From: Cryptomeria japonica
Lineage: Eukaryota > Streptophyta > Pinopsida > Cupressales > Cupressaceae
Length of the DNA: 64,000 nt
Reading direction: 5' to 3'
Assembly (NCBI RefSeq): GCF_030272615.1
Contig: NC_081408.1
Span: 407,990,889 to 408,054,888, forward strand
The position numbers were made by a program, and so were the translations under genes. Positions 33,561 to 44,684 of the stretch are shown piece by piece. A model generated the notes under the pieces. That model was given only the letters and a program-made list of their open reading frames with translations, did no database searches and had not been told where the DNA came from. Position 1 is the stretch's first letter, and the number at the start of each line of letters is the position of its first letter.

Positions 33561-36070
33561 TGTGGGATCATCTCGCAATGGGAGAAAACACCCCAAACAC
33601 ACACATGAAATGTTACATTGTAATCACAAAAACATGTTAGTGAACCAAAAACTCAAAACAATTCCATGCTCCTCTATCCCCAAAGATCCCTAAGATTCAA
33701 GGTGGCCCTCACTTGGAAGAGCACTTGATCTCTTGGATGTCAACCTAGAGAATGAGATTTAAATGATGATTCTAGGATCAAAATGAATGCAACTAAGATC
33801 CTAGTGAATGGTGAGATGATGATATGAATGAAAGATAAGGATGCAAGATGAAAATCTAGTTATGATCAAGATGGTGGAGATGATATGAGGCTAATTTAAT
33901 TCCAAATTGAAGATTATGATGAGCTAATTAAGCTAGATGAAGATGAAAAAGTATGCAATTGATATGCAATTTAGGCTAAATGATCTAAAGCATAATGCAA
34001 TTAAGCTAAATGTTATGATGATAATGCTAGGAAACTTAGATGCTTGGAGATGACAAATGAGCTCCTTGATAACCTGCAAAATGACTATAATTTGGATGCA
34101 CAAGATTGGGATTTTTGAATTGAAGAAATGAGTTCTATTTATAGGCAAAATAGAGAAATGGATGGTTGAGATTGAGTAATCTCAAGAAGGGCTAGGATCG
34201 AAAGTTATCAATCCATGGGAGAGATTGAATCCAATCCCAAGTTGACAAATGCCACCTTGAGAGGGCTTGATAAGATGCTAAACAAACATTAGATGATAAG
34301 CAAGCAATTGGGGATAACCTCAAGGAGTGGCATCATTAGATAATGTCATTAACCAGGGAGGCATGCTATTGTAGACACCTAAAATTAATATTTAATTAAT
34401 TTAAGCCTATAAACATAATTAATTAACTTAATTGTATTATCCTTATTCTCCTAAGTGTTAATTAAATCTAATTTAATTAATACTATCACTGTTGTCTAAT
34501 AATTAATCAAACAAATTAATTATTCCCCAATTCTTCTAAAGTTCCCTCCAATAATTATTTCCTCTGAACCCACTCAGTTAATTAATTCTAATTAATTAGC
34601 CTAGTCATGTGATTCTTACAAATCACTTTTCCTAATCCCACTCAACCTAATTAATCCTTCTAGAATCTCTCATAATCTTGATTTTCATTATCCCTCAATT
34701 TTTAATTCCCACTCATGTCACATCAACATTGAGTCTCTCAAAGAAATTCAATTTTCTTTTAATCCCTCAATACATCCTTATTTTGGAATTTTTAATTCCT
34801 CATATTTGAAATTCAAATTTCTCCCCCCTTTTTTCAAGGAATTTTATATTCCTGTTTATTTTCCCAAGGCACCCTTGATCCATGCCTTCTATCTTAAATC
34901 AATCTCAACCCTTCATGATCAAATCAATCTTGGCCCTCCATTGGCCTCCTCCAATCTATAAATTGGAGCGATCCACTTCTCATGCATTGTCATGCTACTC
35001 TTTTTCTCCTCTCTCTTCATAATCCTCTATCAAATCCATCCATCTTTAATCCATCACTCAAATCCAATCCTATCAAATCCACTTACCTTGTTGATCATTC
35101 CACATCCATCAAGAAGGGGCCCATCCAATCAAGTTGAAGAGAGGCATTATTCAACTTCACCGAAGGCTCAATCCAAGGGAGAAGGTAAAGGTTTGCAAGG
35201 TATAAGCATTATCTTCATGTTTTTATGTGGTTTTATTCATGTTTCATGTTCTAATATCTTTTAGTGTTTTGTTTGTGCACTAACCACCTAAATCCACCTT
35301 GCTTGCTTTTCTCGTCTTCAACTATTACCCAAGAGGTAAACTCTTGTGCAACATGGGAAAATGGTTAAAGGGACAACCATCATGGCTAAGGGGTGTGGGC
35401 TTGTAAGAGGCATTAAATGCCTTTTGAAGAATTTGGAGGCTAACTTGCCTAAAGAGGAAAACCACTAGTGGTTTATGTAAGAGCCTTACATGTTTGGAAG
35501 ACTCAACAAGTTAACTTGATGAAATAGATAAATGCATTTTGAAGACTTTCTTCCAAATTTGGGGAAGTGACTCCCCCAAATTTAGGGAAAGGACGTGATT
35601 AGGAGATTAGACATTATTAAGATGGGATTCAGAGGTTTCTAGAAGGATGATTATGGAGGCAAGTGGGAGATGTAGGAGAATGCAAGTGGGTGAGGGAAAA
35701 TAGGATTTTTAGCAAATTAAAATGATTTAATTTAGCCAAAATGGATGCAACTTGCATTTGTAGGATTTTGAAAGTGGGGGGGATTTACAAATAAATTTTG
35801 ATTTATTTAAATGCAAAAGGGGTTTTTAATTAAATGTAGATTTAATTAGAATGGGAAAGGGGATAAATCGAGATTTTTAATTAAATATGAATTTAATTAA
35901 ATGGCTTAGATGGAAGAAGGGGAATATTAATCAGATCTTTTATTTGATTAATGGCCAAAATAGAAGAAAAGAGGATATTAATTAAATGTAGATTTAATTA
36001 ATAGGCGAATTAATAATGATTAAATGAATAAAATTTATTTAATTAGTTGTGCAAGTTTTAGGTGTCCACA
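33561..36070 (-). mobile_element. Minus-strand LTR (solo or partial), interrupted
   Basis: On the minus strand it starts TGTGGACACCTAAAACTTG at 36070, the family LTR start, and ends GATCCCACA at 33561. The right part (35700-36070) is a chain of TTAATTAAAT palindromes like the promoter-side half of the LTR at 8241-9272. The left part has a TATA box on the minus strand (TATAAATAG, about 34135-34143). A plus-strand LTR sits inside it at 34370-35320. No PBS, gag or polypurine tract adjoins it, so it looks like a solo LTR in gene U. Flanks AGAAA and GACAC do not match, so no target duplication supports this. Confidence 0.55.
34370..35320 (+). mobile_element. Plus-strand LTR, probably solo, nested
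   Basis: Begins TGTAGACACCTAAAATTAAT and aligns with the LTR at 2707-3669 throughout, including CTATAAATTGGAGCG near 34955, a TATA box. If it ends CGTCTTCA at 35320, the flanks are GCTAT (34365-34369) and ACTAT (35321-35325), a 4-of-5 match. Alternatively it ends at CACTAACCA (35286), where alignment with the 2707 copy stops. No internal sequence follows. Confidence 0.6.
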
Positions 36071-37810
36071 GACACATATCTAGGGTAGTGGATGCCAACA
36101 GGCTCATTATTTGTATTTTGAGAGTTCTTTATTAAGGACATTTACAAGCAACTTGTTTTCCTATTGATTGGAGTTTTTCCAAGACAGTAATGAAATTTTT
36201 AAGGCCTAAAGAGCATGAAGATATGCTGAAGTTTGAGCACGATTGGGATGCCCATTTGAATTCCAAGGATGCACCATGATCATAGTTTGGTTTTGAGGGC
36301 ATTTCTCATTTCTTGTTAGTGTTTGTAACTAATAGAGTTACATATTTGGAGATTGCTTGGCAAATGGCCCAATTTGAATTTTTGCATTTTAAAGGTCATG
36401 CAAAACAGTCATTCTTGCCCTTCTCCCTATTATTTGGAGATTTTAGAGTAATTGTTAGGGAGGGATATTCCTTCTTTGAAACAAAGCTTAATTATTTTAG
36501 GATGTCATTTGTAGGACACAAAAGAATTTTTGATCTAGAGCATTTTATCAGTAATGCTAAAGTTGCAGGGGTTTGAGTAGATATGTGCAACAGTTTGTTG
36601 AAGAGGAGCTCATAAGAAATTGGGTTAACTATGATCATGTGGAAAGGAGAAATGATATATGGAATAACATTCAGAGAGCTAAAGGATGATAATGAGGGTT
36701 GATCCCTCTTACTAAGGAGCCTTCATAAATGAAGAAGATTAGCTTAAGAGGATGCAATTAATGTCATGAATCTACATTGAGTTCAAAGTTGCCAATGAGG
36801 GTTGTAGGATCTCCCAGTGCTTTATCCACCCCTACACATAGTATGAATCTTGATGGTCCATAGAATTTGATACCATTAAATCACATTCCCGCCTCAAATA
36901 CAAGTTTTTCAATGGATGAGAGTGAGGGGTGGGGCTCTCCAATCAGAGATACAATTATGCAAGAACCAGTGATCAATGTGCAAGAGCCACTAGAGTACCA
37001 ATTAGAGATGGTTTTTGAGCCCTTAGACCAATTATCAAATGATATAAGGGCTAAAGTCTCATGTTGATTTTATATCTAATGATAATTTCATTAATTCTCA
37101 TGAGTTTAAAGAAATCATTGTGAAATTCAAAGCTGAGCAAGTAATAGAAAAGATGAAGGATTTTAACCCTTCTATGCATGAGAAAATGATTTCACAGCTA
37201 CATGTAGAGGTGAGAGAGGAATTGAAAGATATGACTCATCAAAAAGAAAGGAAGATGGTGGAGTAAGTAGGATGTATTATTTTCCTTGGTTGGGATGCAT
37301 CCTCAACAATTAAATTTGACAATTTAAGGAGAACTAAAAAGATTCGAATAAAATTGAGTCAAGAGGTTGCAGACAATTATAAGTGGACCGGTTTTTAATC
37401 CTGGTGACAAAAGTCAAGCAATTTAGGCCTTGTACCCTTAAGATGAGAGGAAAATTGCAATTGAACACCCAAACCAAATTGGTGGGCATCTGGTGGTGCA
37501 TAGACTTGTGGATACTAGTGCAATAGAAGCAACTGAGCTTACAATTAATTCTGATATGTTTACTCAAGCTACTGTTGAAAATATCACTGCTAAGAATGAG
37601 GCTTTCAAAAGAAGAAACTTGGAGCTAAATAAGAGGATATATTTTTGGAATATGTTGCCTCCACCCATAATGCAATTAGCCAATGATCTTGAAAATAATT
37701 TGATTGATGTGTCAATTGAGAGAACAACATGGCAAAAGGGAGCTTTGAAATCGAGGAAATGTTACATCCCATTGTGGTATTACTTAATTACTGTTACTTT
37801 GTTTAGTTAA
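36071..37810 (+). pseudogene. Unrecognised gene family U, copy 2, 3' part
   Basis: Continues the gene after the LTR: VMKFLRPKEHEDML (copy 1 RAKYLRPKDVKL), LLVFVTNRVTYLEIAWQMAQ (copy 1 LPVFVSPRLAFIEFMWQLMW), then near 37080 a NFINSHEFKEIIVKFK-like stretch (copy 1 EFIKMLEFK), GWD, and a coiled coil with AKNEAFKRRNLELNKRIY and PPP (37560-37680). The open frames 36313-36576 and 37493-37810 are its best preserved parts. Function unknown. Confidence 0.55.
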
Positions 37811-38280
37811 AATACTTTAACACATGAACATGCTTTGAATATATTTATATCGATTGTGAATTTGATGAATGAATGTGTAATCAATGTGATATTTTGAGGT
37901 AAATATCTATGATGTGTATATATATTTTTTATAACAACTGACTACTGTTGTGATGTGTTAAGTTGGATGTAGGAAATAGTCAAGCCTTCGAAAGGGAGGA
38001 AGAGTATCACTTAAAAGAAGAACTTGGTTTGGTAATCTTAAATATGTTCCTTATTGAGCTATCATACACTCACATCCTAGTTGGTAAAGTTGAGTTAAAT
38101 TAGTTGGGGATAGTGGTAAGTTACCTTTTGTCGAATTGTGATGTTTTGTAATGTTATAGTGTGAATGTCCTTGATTGATATATATTGGGCTGCATATTAT
38201 TCTTGTTGACCAAGCGACTGTGACGATGGAGGAAAAGTTGAATGGTCGATGCATTGACTAAGTCATCAACCTCTATGTTA
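37811..38280. other. No recognisable gene
   Basis: AT-rich sequence with TATATATT runs near 37918. Nothing was recognised. Confidence 0.5.
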
Positions 38281-38566
38281 TGCGCACCCAACTCCATAGG
38301 AATGGGAGGGTGGCACGTAGTCCAAGTGAAACATGTCGCCCTTAAAAAATACGTGGGGGAAGTATTAATCTCGTGGGAGAGATGATAATGCCATGGGATA
38401 AATACAATAACATGCACACCCTACTCCATAGGAAGGGGAGGGTGGCAAGCTATCCAAGTGAAACCCGCGACCCTTAATAAATATGTGGGGGAAGTATTAA
38501 TGTCGTGGGAGAGATGGTAATGCCATGGGAGAAATGTAATACCATGCACACCCTATCCACTTGGAT
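38281..38566. repeat. 132-bp tandem repeat, about 2.2 copies
   Basis: TGCGCACCCAACTCCATAGG at 38281 recurs as TGCACACCCTACTCCATAGG at 38413 and as TGCACACCCTATCC at 38545, giving an exact 132-base period. Units contain GGGAGGGTGGCA and GTGGGGGAAGTATTAAT and differ by a few substitutions. Confidence 0.85.
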
Positions 38567-38885
38567 ATGGGTTATTCCCTATCTACCATGTGGATTTTGA
38601 CTAGGTCGACCCACTTTGTTAGGCATAGCAAGTGGAAAATTCGTTGTTATATATATTAATAGTAATTTTATTTTAATGAGAGATAGAAATAAAATTGTTT
38701 AAGTAAATGATGAGGATAACTAATCATATTTGACTTAGTAAATTATGAGTGATTCATAGAAGAATTAAGTTGGACTTATATGTGTTAACTTTGTAGTTAG
38801 AAGAGAAGCCACAGTCTTAGTGGTGGCATTAGTAGAGATAGTGGTGGTGAATTTGAGAACTTAATTATAGAATTAAGTCTCTCAA

Positions 38886-38917
38886 ACACACACACACACA
38901 CACACACACATACACAG

Positions 38918-38959
<42 letters not shown>
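38886..38959. repeat. Compound microsatellite (CA)n(TA)n(GA)n
   Basis: An AC run, then ATAT, then AGAG follow each other without a break. No other function is apparent. Confidence 0.95.
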
Positions 38960-39339
38960 GAACTCTCTTCCTTATTGTAACATCTTTTACTTTAGAATTT
39001 ACTCGATGCTTATTTGTTATTCTTCGTTTGTGAGAGAAAGAGGATAGTTCAAGTTTTGTGAGGAAGTAGAATAGTAGTTATCTTTGAGCGTTTGTGAGAT
39101 TCTATGATCGTGGACAAGTCGTGGAGCCAATGCGATTATGATTAGGAATCAGTATCTGCGTGGAAGCTATAATCTAGGCATGAGGATTTCATCTCTTTCT
39201 TTATATTGAAATATGTTTATTTTAGAGAACGTTGTTGTAGAAGCTTAAGCGATGCAATGATTTAAATTATGTTTACTTGTAGAATATGCATACTTGGTGA
39301 TTATTATTTAAATTGTGTTTAATATAGTAATAAGCCTAT
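38960..39339. other. No recognisable gene
   Basis: Ordinary sequence between the microsatellite and the truncated end of the LINE. It may hold very decayed LINE sequence, but I cannot support that. Confidence 0.45.
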
Positions 39340-41641
39340 AGTCACTCATAAATTGGGTTTCCTTTTTCTTATGGATTAAAGCCAAAAAGATGTGATTCAA
39401 GGCACCTAGCATCGTCATCTTCCTTATGGATTCCTCTACTGCCTTAACCACATCATGACCAACAATATCTTAATTTATTTTAAAGAAACTGGATAGGAAT
39501 CCTTCAAGCCTAGGAGCTTTTTCTGGGTTCAGCTAGAAGGTATCCTTTTAACTTCTTTGTTTATGATTGATTAGAATAAATTAGTGCTTTGTTCCGGTTT
39601 GATGATCCTGGGGATGTTACTTGGAATATTCTCGTTCTCTATTCCATTAATCACTTCTTCCTTATTCAAAAGTGTTTTGAAGAAGTCAACAACTTCCTTA
39701 TTGACTTCTTCCAAAGAGAAAACCATTTCCCCATCCCTTTTTTGTTTCATAAATTCTATTCATACTTCTATTAGAAATGGTTGATTAATGGATTTTTTTT
39801 TGAGTTATTGTCCTCTTCCTGTAGCCAAACTTCCCTACAATTTTGTCGCCAAATATCTCTTCCCTGGCTAAAATCTCCTCTAGGTCCTGCTTTAGTCTTC
39901 TTTCCTAACTGAAATCATCCACACTCATACCCTCTTTTATCACCTTATCATATAATGTCCTTAGCTCTTTATCAATTTTATCCTTCTATGTAAAAATGTC
40001 TTTGAAATGCGTCTTGTTCCATTCCTTTAATTTATTATTTGTGCGGTATGATTTTTTTGAAAGAACATAGAGTTTACATTGTTGCCAGAGATGACCTTAA
40101 TCTGCCAGGTAAAAATCATATTCTTTAATCTAGTATCTTTTAGCCACATATTATCAAGTTTGAAAGGACACTTGTTAGGGGGCATGTCTAGAAAGAGTCA
40201 GACCTACACGAGGAAATGATCCGATCTTGACAGGGGGAGAACAATAACCTCTTGGATCATCATTAAGTATTCCCAATCTTTTGAGATTAATATCTCTGCA
40301 ATAGTTGTGAAACCCTTCCTTCTATTAGTCCAAGTGAAAGTATCATTCTTGGGTCGAACATCCCTTAATTGTTTTTGCTCCATAAATTGTTGAAACTCTA
40401 GCTGAACTTGAGTGAGTTGTACCATCCCACCCCATTTTTTGTGTTGTTTTGTGTGGCATTGAAATCCCTATCTACCACCAGTTTCTCCACTACCAATCTC
40501 AACAACTTATCATAGTATTTCCGCCATATTTCCCTCTTACTTTATGTTGATATTGGATCATAAACATCGTACATGAGAAAACTCACGTTCCCTAGCAAAT
40601 ATACCATCTTCAACAATTGATAGTTTTTATTTATTTCTACTACTCCCCCTTTAAGTCTGAGCAAGTTCCATGGTAACCCCAACCCCTAAGAGACACCAAT
40701 TGCACCTACAAAGGTACCCTCTTATTGTCTCCAATTCCCCGATCTCTTATCACTTTCTTCGAGACTCCATTTTGTTTGAATCAAGATCAAATTTGCTTTA
40801 ATATGGTTGATTTGGTGCTTGATCATATGCAACTCATTGGGGACATTAACATTCTATGTTAGTAGCCTCATTGTTTTTTAAGAAAGAAAATTTTCCTTCT
40901 AGATTCTTAACTTCCTTTGGCCCCTCCCATTTCCAATAATTTCTAAATTCTTCTTATTAGACAACCTTCCTCTTTGTCCCTTTTATTTGAGATTTGTCTT
41001 TTTTAGTTTAGATTGTGTTTGTTCTATTGTCCTTTATTCCATAATGTCCCCCTCATCTTCCTCAAACTCACTCACTTCCTCTTCAGGATCTTCATCCCCT
41101 TCCTGTTCTTCTAAGTTATCTGAGTTGTTGCTCTACGAATTGAATCCTTTCTCTAGAAGTTCAACTAACTCTTGTCTTTGTTGTCATCCCATCCAACTTC
41201 TGAATCCGGTTTAGTCCTTTTACTATAGTCCCTTCTTCCTCTAAATGTTGTAAAGAAACCTCAAAACCCCCCACAACCTCTTTTTCTTGATTATCAATAT
41301 TGCTTCCCTTTACGTCAAGAACCCCACCTTTTGTATCTATCCTTACACCCATGTCCTATCCTTTGCTTCCAAGAACATCATCTATAGGTAGAATAGAGTT
41401 CTCAAATTATGATGCCTCACCTAGATTGCCCCCATTCTTCTCCTAAGTAGATTTTTTCTTTCTTGTTGAGTTCATGTCTTTGACATTCAAATCGTTTGAG
41501 CATTATCTTATCAATATCCTTCTCCTCTTCCTTTCCTGAGTCAGTGGTTCCTTCATGCCCATACTTAGCCATATTAAGGTTGATTTAGGCTATCTTTTGC
41601 AATCTTTTTTGACATGGTCATTTGCCTTGCATCTGCTAAAT
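39340..41641 (-). pseudogene. L1-like LINE: zinc knuckle, endonuclease and start of reverse transcriptase
   Basis: Read right to left, CKANDHVKKDC near 41620 is the end of a zinc knuckle. VVDRDFNATQ near 40460 is the endonuclease G-D-F-N motif. FTWTNRRKGFTTIAE and SDHFLV (40425-40204) are the end of the AP-type endonuclease, the latter the S-D-H motif. Near 39500 DIVGHDVVKAVEES and, further left, KKKETQFMSDYR belong to the first blocks of an L1 reverse transcriptase. It then stops, so the 3' end is missing. The frame breaks often. The 5' part continues at 57663 beyond the Ty3/gypsy element, which inserted inside it. Confidence 0.75.
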
Positions 41642-41646
41642 ATTAC
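41642..41646 (+). repeat. Target site duplication ATTAC (left)
   Basis: ATTAC directly before the 5' LTR, repeated exactly at 57663-57667 directly after the 3' LTR. It defines the borders of the 16 kb element. Confidence 0.93.
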
Positions 41647-42429
41647 TGTAGACACCTAAAATTGTCCAGTCTAATTAAATAAATATCTTTATTTATTTAA
41701 TTACTTTAGCCTAATTCTTCTATTAATTAAATAAATCTTTATTTATTTAATTAATTCATTTATCCTCTTCTAGCCTTATTTCTCCTTTAAATAAATACTT
41801 TTATTTATTTAAATTATCCCTTTCCCTAAATTAAATAAATACTTTTATTTATTTAATTGATCCCACTTCTTCTATTAATTAAATGAATCTTTATTTATTT
41901 AATTAATTCATTAGCCTTTTCCACTTATGACACATGTCATTCATCTCTTAATTCCTACACTACCTACCCTCTTATTATTTTCTTATTTTCTCTACCTACC
42001 CTCTAATCTTAGCCGGCCATTTATCTTTTACACCTCTTAATCTTATCCCTCCATTTCTTATAGTGTCTTCTATATAAGGAGATGCTTTCTTCATTATCAA
42101 CCTTGATCAGTTGACTTCCCAACTACACTTTTGAACTTTCATATGCGATCAAGCCTACTTGCAACCACATTTCTGTTCTTTGTTGAGCTCTTGTGCACAC
42201 ATAAAATCTGAGAGCAAATATATCAAGCAAGATCAATGGAGATAGGAAGAATGGAGATTCAAACCCTATTGGACATGTGATGGTATAATCTTTGTGATTT
42301 CATTTGATTTGCATTGTCTTAGGCAATCTTCATATGTTATGGTGGATCTTTATTGTTGTTAGGCTAGGGTTTTGTGGTTGAATATATTTAGTCTTTCAAT
42401 ATTGTTGTTATTCATTTTCATCGTATACA
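41647..42429 (+). mobile_element. 5' LTR with five AT-rich palindromes
   Basis: TGTAGACACCTAAAATTGTC ... CGTATACA. The first 260 bases contain five inverted repeats of the form AATTAAATAAAT-n-ATTTATTTAATT at 41673-41702, 41722-41755, 41787-41814, 41829-41858 and 41874-41907. The TATA box TATATAA is at 42071-42077, so transcription should start roughly 25-35 bases later. Confidence 0.95.
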
Positions 42430-42450
42430 TTTTGGCACACCCGGTGGGAC
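42430..42450 (+). promoter_or_regulatory. Primer binding site
   Basis: TTTTGGCACACCCGGTGGGA directly follows the LTR. It resembles the TTTTGGCGCCCATCGTGGGG site of the minus-strand element at 8221-8240. The tRNA is not assigned. Confidence 0.75.
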
Positions 42451-44684
42451 TCTTGTCCTTTTTGCATTTAACATCTTTTGTTGTAGATTTTGTGTTTTTA
42501 AGTTGCAGATCTGACATTTCCGACAACATTTTGATATTTTCGTGTTTGCGTACATTCAGATGGCGTTTTTGATTTTTTGTCGCATCTGTGGCATCTGGAA
42601 TCGTTCCTGCGCCTTCGACACTATTTTATTTTTTTTGCAAATTCTGGGAAACGTGCCTGTGTTCCTTATTTGCGTCTGTGAGGTCTCTAGACACATTTGT
42701 GTTCAGGAACTGCATCTGTGTTCAAGAACCGTGTTTGTGTCAGATCTAGCCGCATCTGTGAATTTATATAGCGTTTGTGTTACTTAGAACCGCATCTGTG
42801 TTCAATTGTTGCATTTTGACTTCTTTGATTCGGTTTTTTGACATTCGAATTTCAGATCTGGTTTATATTAAGCTAACATCTTCAGATCTAACAAAATTGG
42901 TGCAGCTTGTTTTGAAAGCAAAATCATTTTGTTGAAGGCCCCTATTTCACAAAGTCTTTTGGATCTAAAAATTTACCTAACTTGTGTGCTTGTAGGTTAG
43001 GGTGATCATTTGAAACAATCCAAACTACTAACAAATCTTTGTTGCAGGACCTTGGCAAGGGTTTTTGATCTTTCATTGTGTGCCTTGTTTTCATATATTA
43101 GCAAACACTTCAATTGGTGCACTAAAATTGAACCAGTGTCTTTTGTGTCTTGGGCAATAGGCTTTTTTTGTTTCATCTTTAGAGGGCATGTCTCCTCGTG
43201 TGGTCATTAGGACTACTAGTGAGGAGAGAACGACCTAAGTGGTAGCGAGGAAAACCCACCTCTTTCGAACCACTATAAACAATTATATTCATGGTGAAAA
43301 CTATGGATAACGTGTGTTGATTAGTTCATACCGACACTATGTCTCCCCATAAACCTGTTTGATCAAATTTATTTGATCATTTGTAGGGCGTAACCCCTAC
43401 CGGCTGGGAGCCTTCTGTATTTACAGAGCTGAAAGTGCCGCATGTATGGCCACATGAGCGGATGCCCTTACTAGCACCTTTTTATTTTAGAAGCCAAAAT
43501 CCTTCTAGTTGTTGGGGCAGGAGGTCAGACCTCTGGAGCGGCCCACACACATACGGTTCTTAGTAGAGATACAAAGTTTGCCACAAGGAGTTTTCGTGGG
43601 GACTGATGCTTGGCTGCCCCGAGAAGTGAGTGCCGAGGGTGGAGCCAGTGGGGTCAAGCATCTAAGTATCCGCTCTGAATAGCGTATCCTCGTGTGGGAA
43701 TCAACAACTATTTTCCTGGCCAACCATAAGAATTGTGCTTGTCTTATTTTAAACAATCAAACATTTAAGACCAAACATCAAAACATTGTGTCTTTTGTGT
43801 CTTCAAGTGTATGCAAAACAATTTTACATCAAATAACACACTTTCCTTTGAGTCATTTTGAGTCTATACACTTACAAACATTGAGTCCTCATCAACACTA
43901 TGTCCTCTCGTCACGGAAAATAGTCAAACATTCAGATTTGGTCACGACAAGTCACTTCACAGATTGGAAAAATTGTACAAAGTTTTCAGAAATTCGTCTG
44001 TGTCTGACAGAACCGCATCTGTGTCTGATAGAACCGCGTCTGCGTCATATAACCGCGTCTGCGAAGGGCAAAAATGCATCTATGTTCTCTTGAGCAACAT
44101 TGCACTTACAACATCTCAAAAACGCGTCTGTGTCTGACAGAACCACGTCTGTGTCATTTAAGCGTGTCTGTGAAGTATACAGGCACGTCTGTGTTCAGAA
44201 TTGAAAACTTTCATAATCCAGCAAACAAGAAACAGTCAGTTTTAGAATTATTAAGCTTCCTAGGTATCTCTTTGGGTTTTCATCTAGAATTCAACCTGTC
44301 TTTGATTCTCACTAAGTCCATCATTGCTTTACACCTTACATTACATTCATGTTTGTCTAAACTTGAGTCAAAAGGTCACTTGCTTGTCCTCATCATACTT
44401 TTTCAACACACTACATACAACAACATTTTGGTAAGTGGTCCCTCATCAAGGTCTATCACCTTTGGGTCTCATTTGGTCTTACTTAGAGTCAAGGTCAACT
44501 TACCTCGTCAAGAGAAACTATCATCTCTTTGGAAGTCACACCTACTCTACTACATACATACTTGGTTTTACACTTTGGACATTGCAAGTACACCTCAGAT
44601 TCATTTACATTTCATCCAACTCTTGGTCTTCCATACTCTTTCCATTTTCATCTAGTCTCATACATCTTGGTCAATACCTAGTTC
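42451..44684 (+). other. Long leader with repeated CGCGTCTGTG motifs
   Basis: About 2.2 kb without convincing coding sequence. Two clusters of the motif CGCRTCTGTG occur. Cluster 1 has copies at 42581, 42671, 42711, 42751 and 42791 plus weaker GCGTTTGTG forms. Cluster 2 has copies near 43993, 44014, 44036, 44054, 44123, 44144, 44162 and 44183, often in the phrase TCTGTGTCTGACAGAACC. Between them is a GC-richer stretch (43380-43690). The open frames here are short and lack domains. Confidence 0.7.

Noticed and set aside
42372-44655. Leader open frames as an envelope-like or extra protein
   Set aside because: The frames are short and overlapping and lack signal peptide plus anchor or other conserved features. 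The repeated motif explains much of their content.
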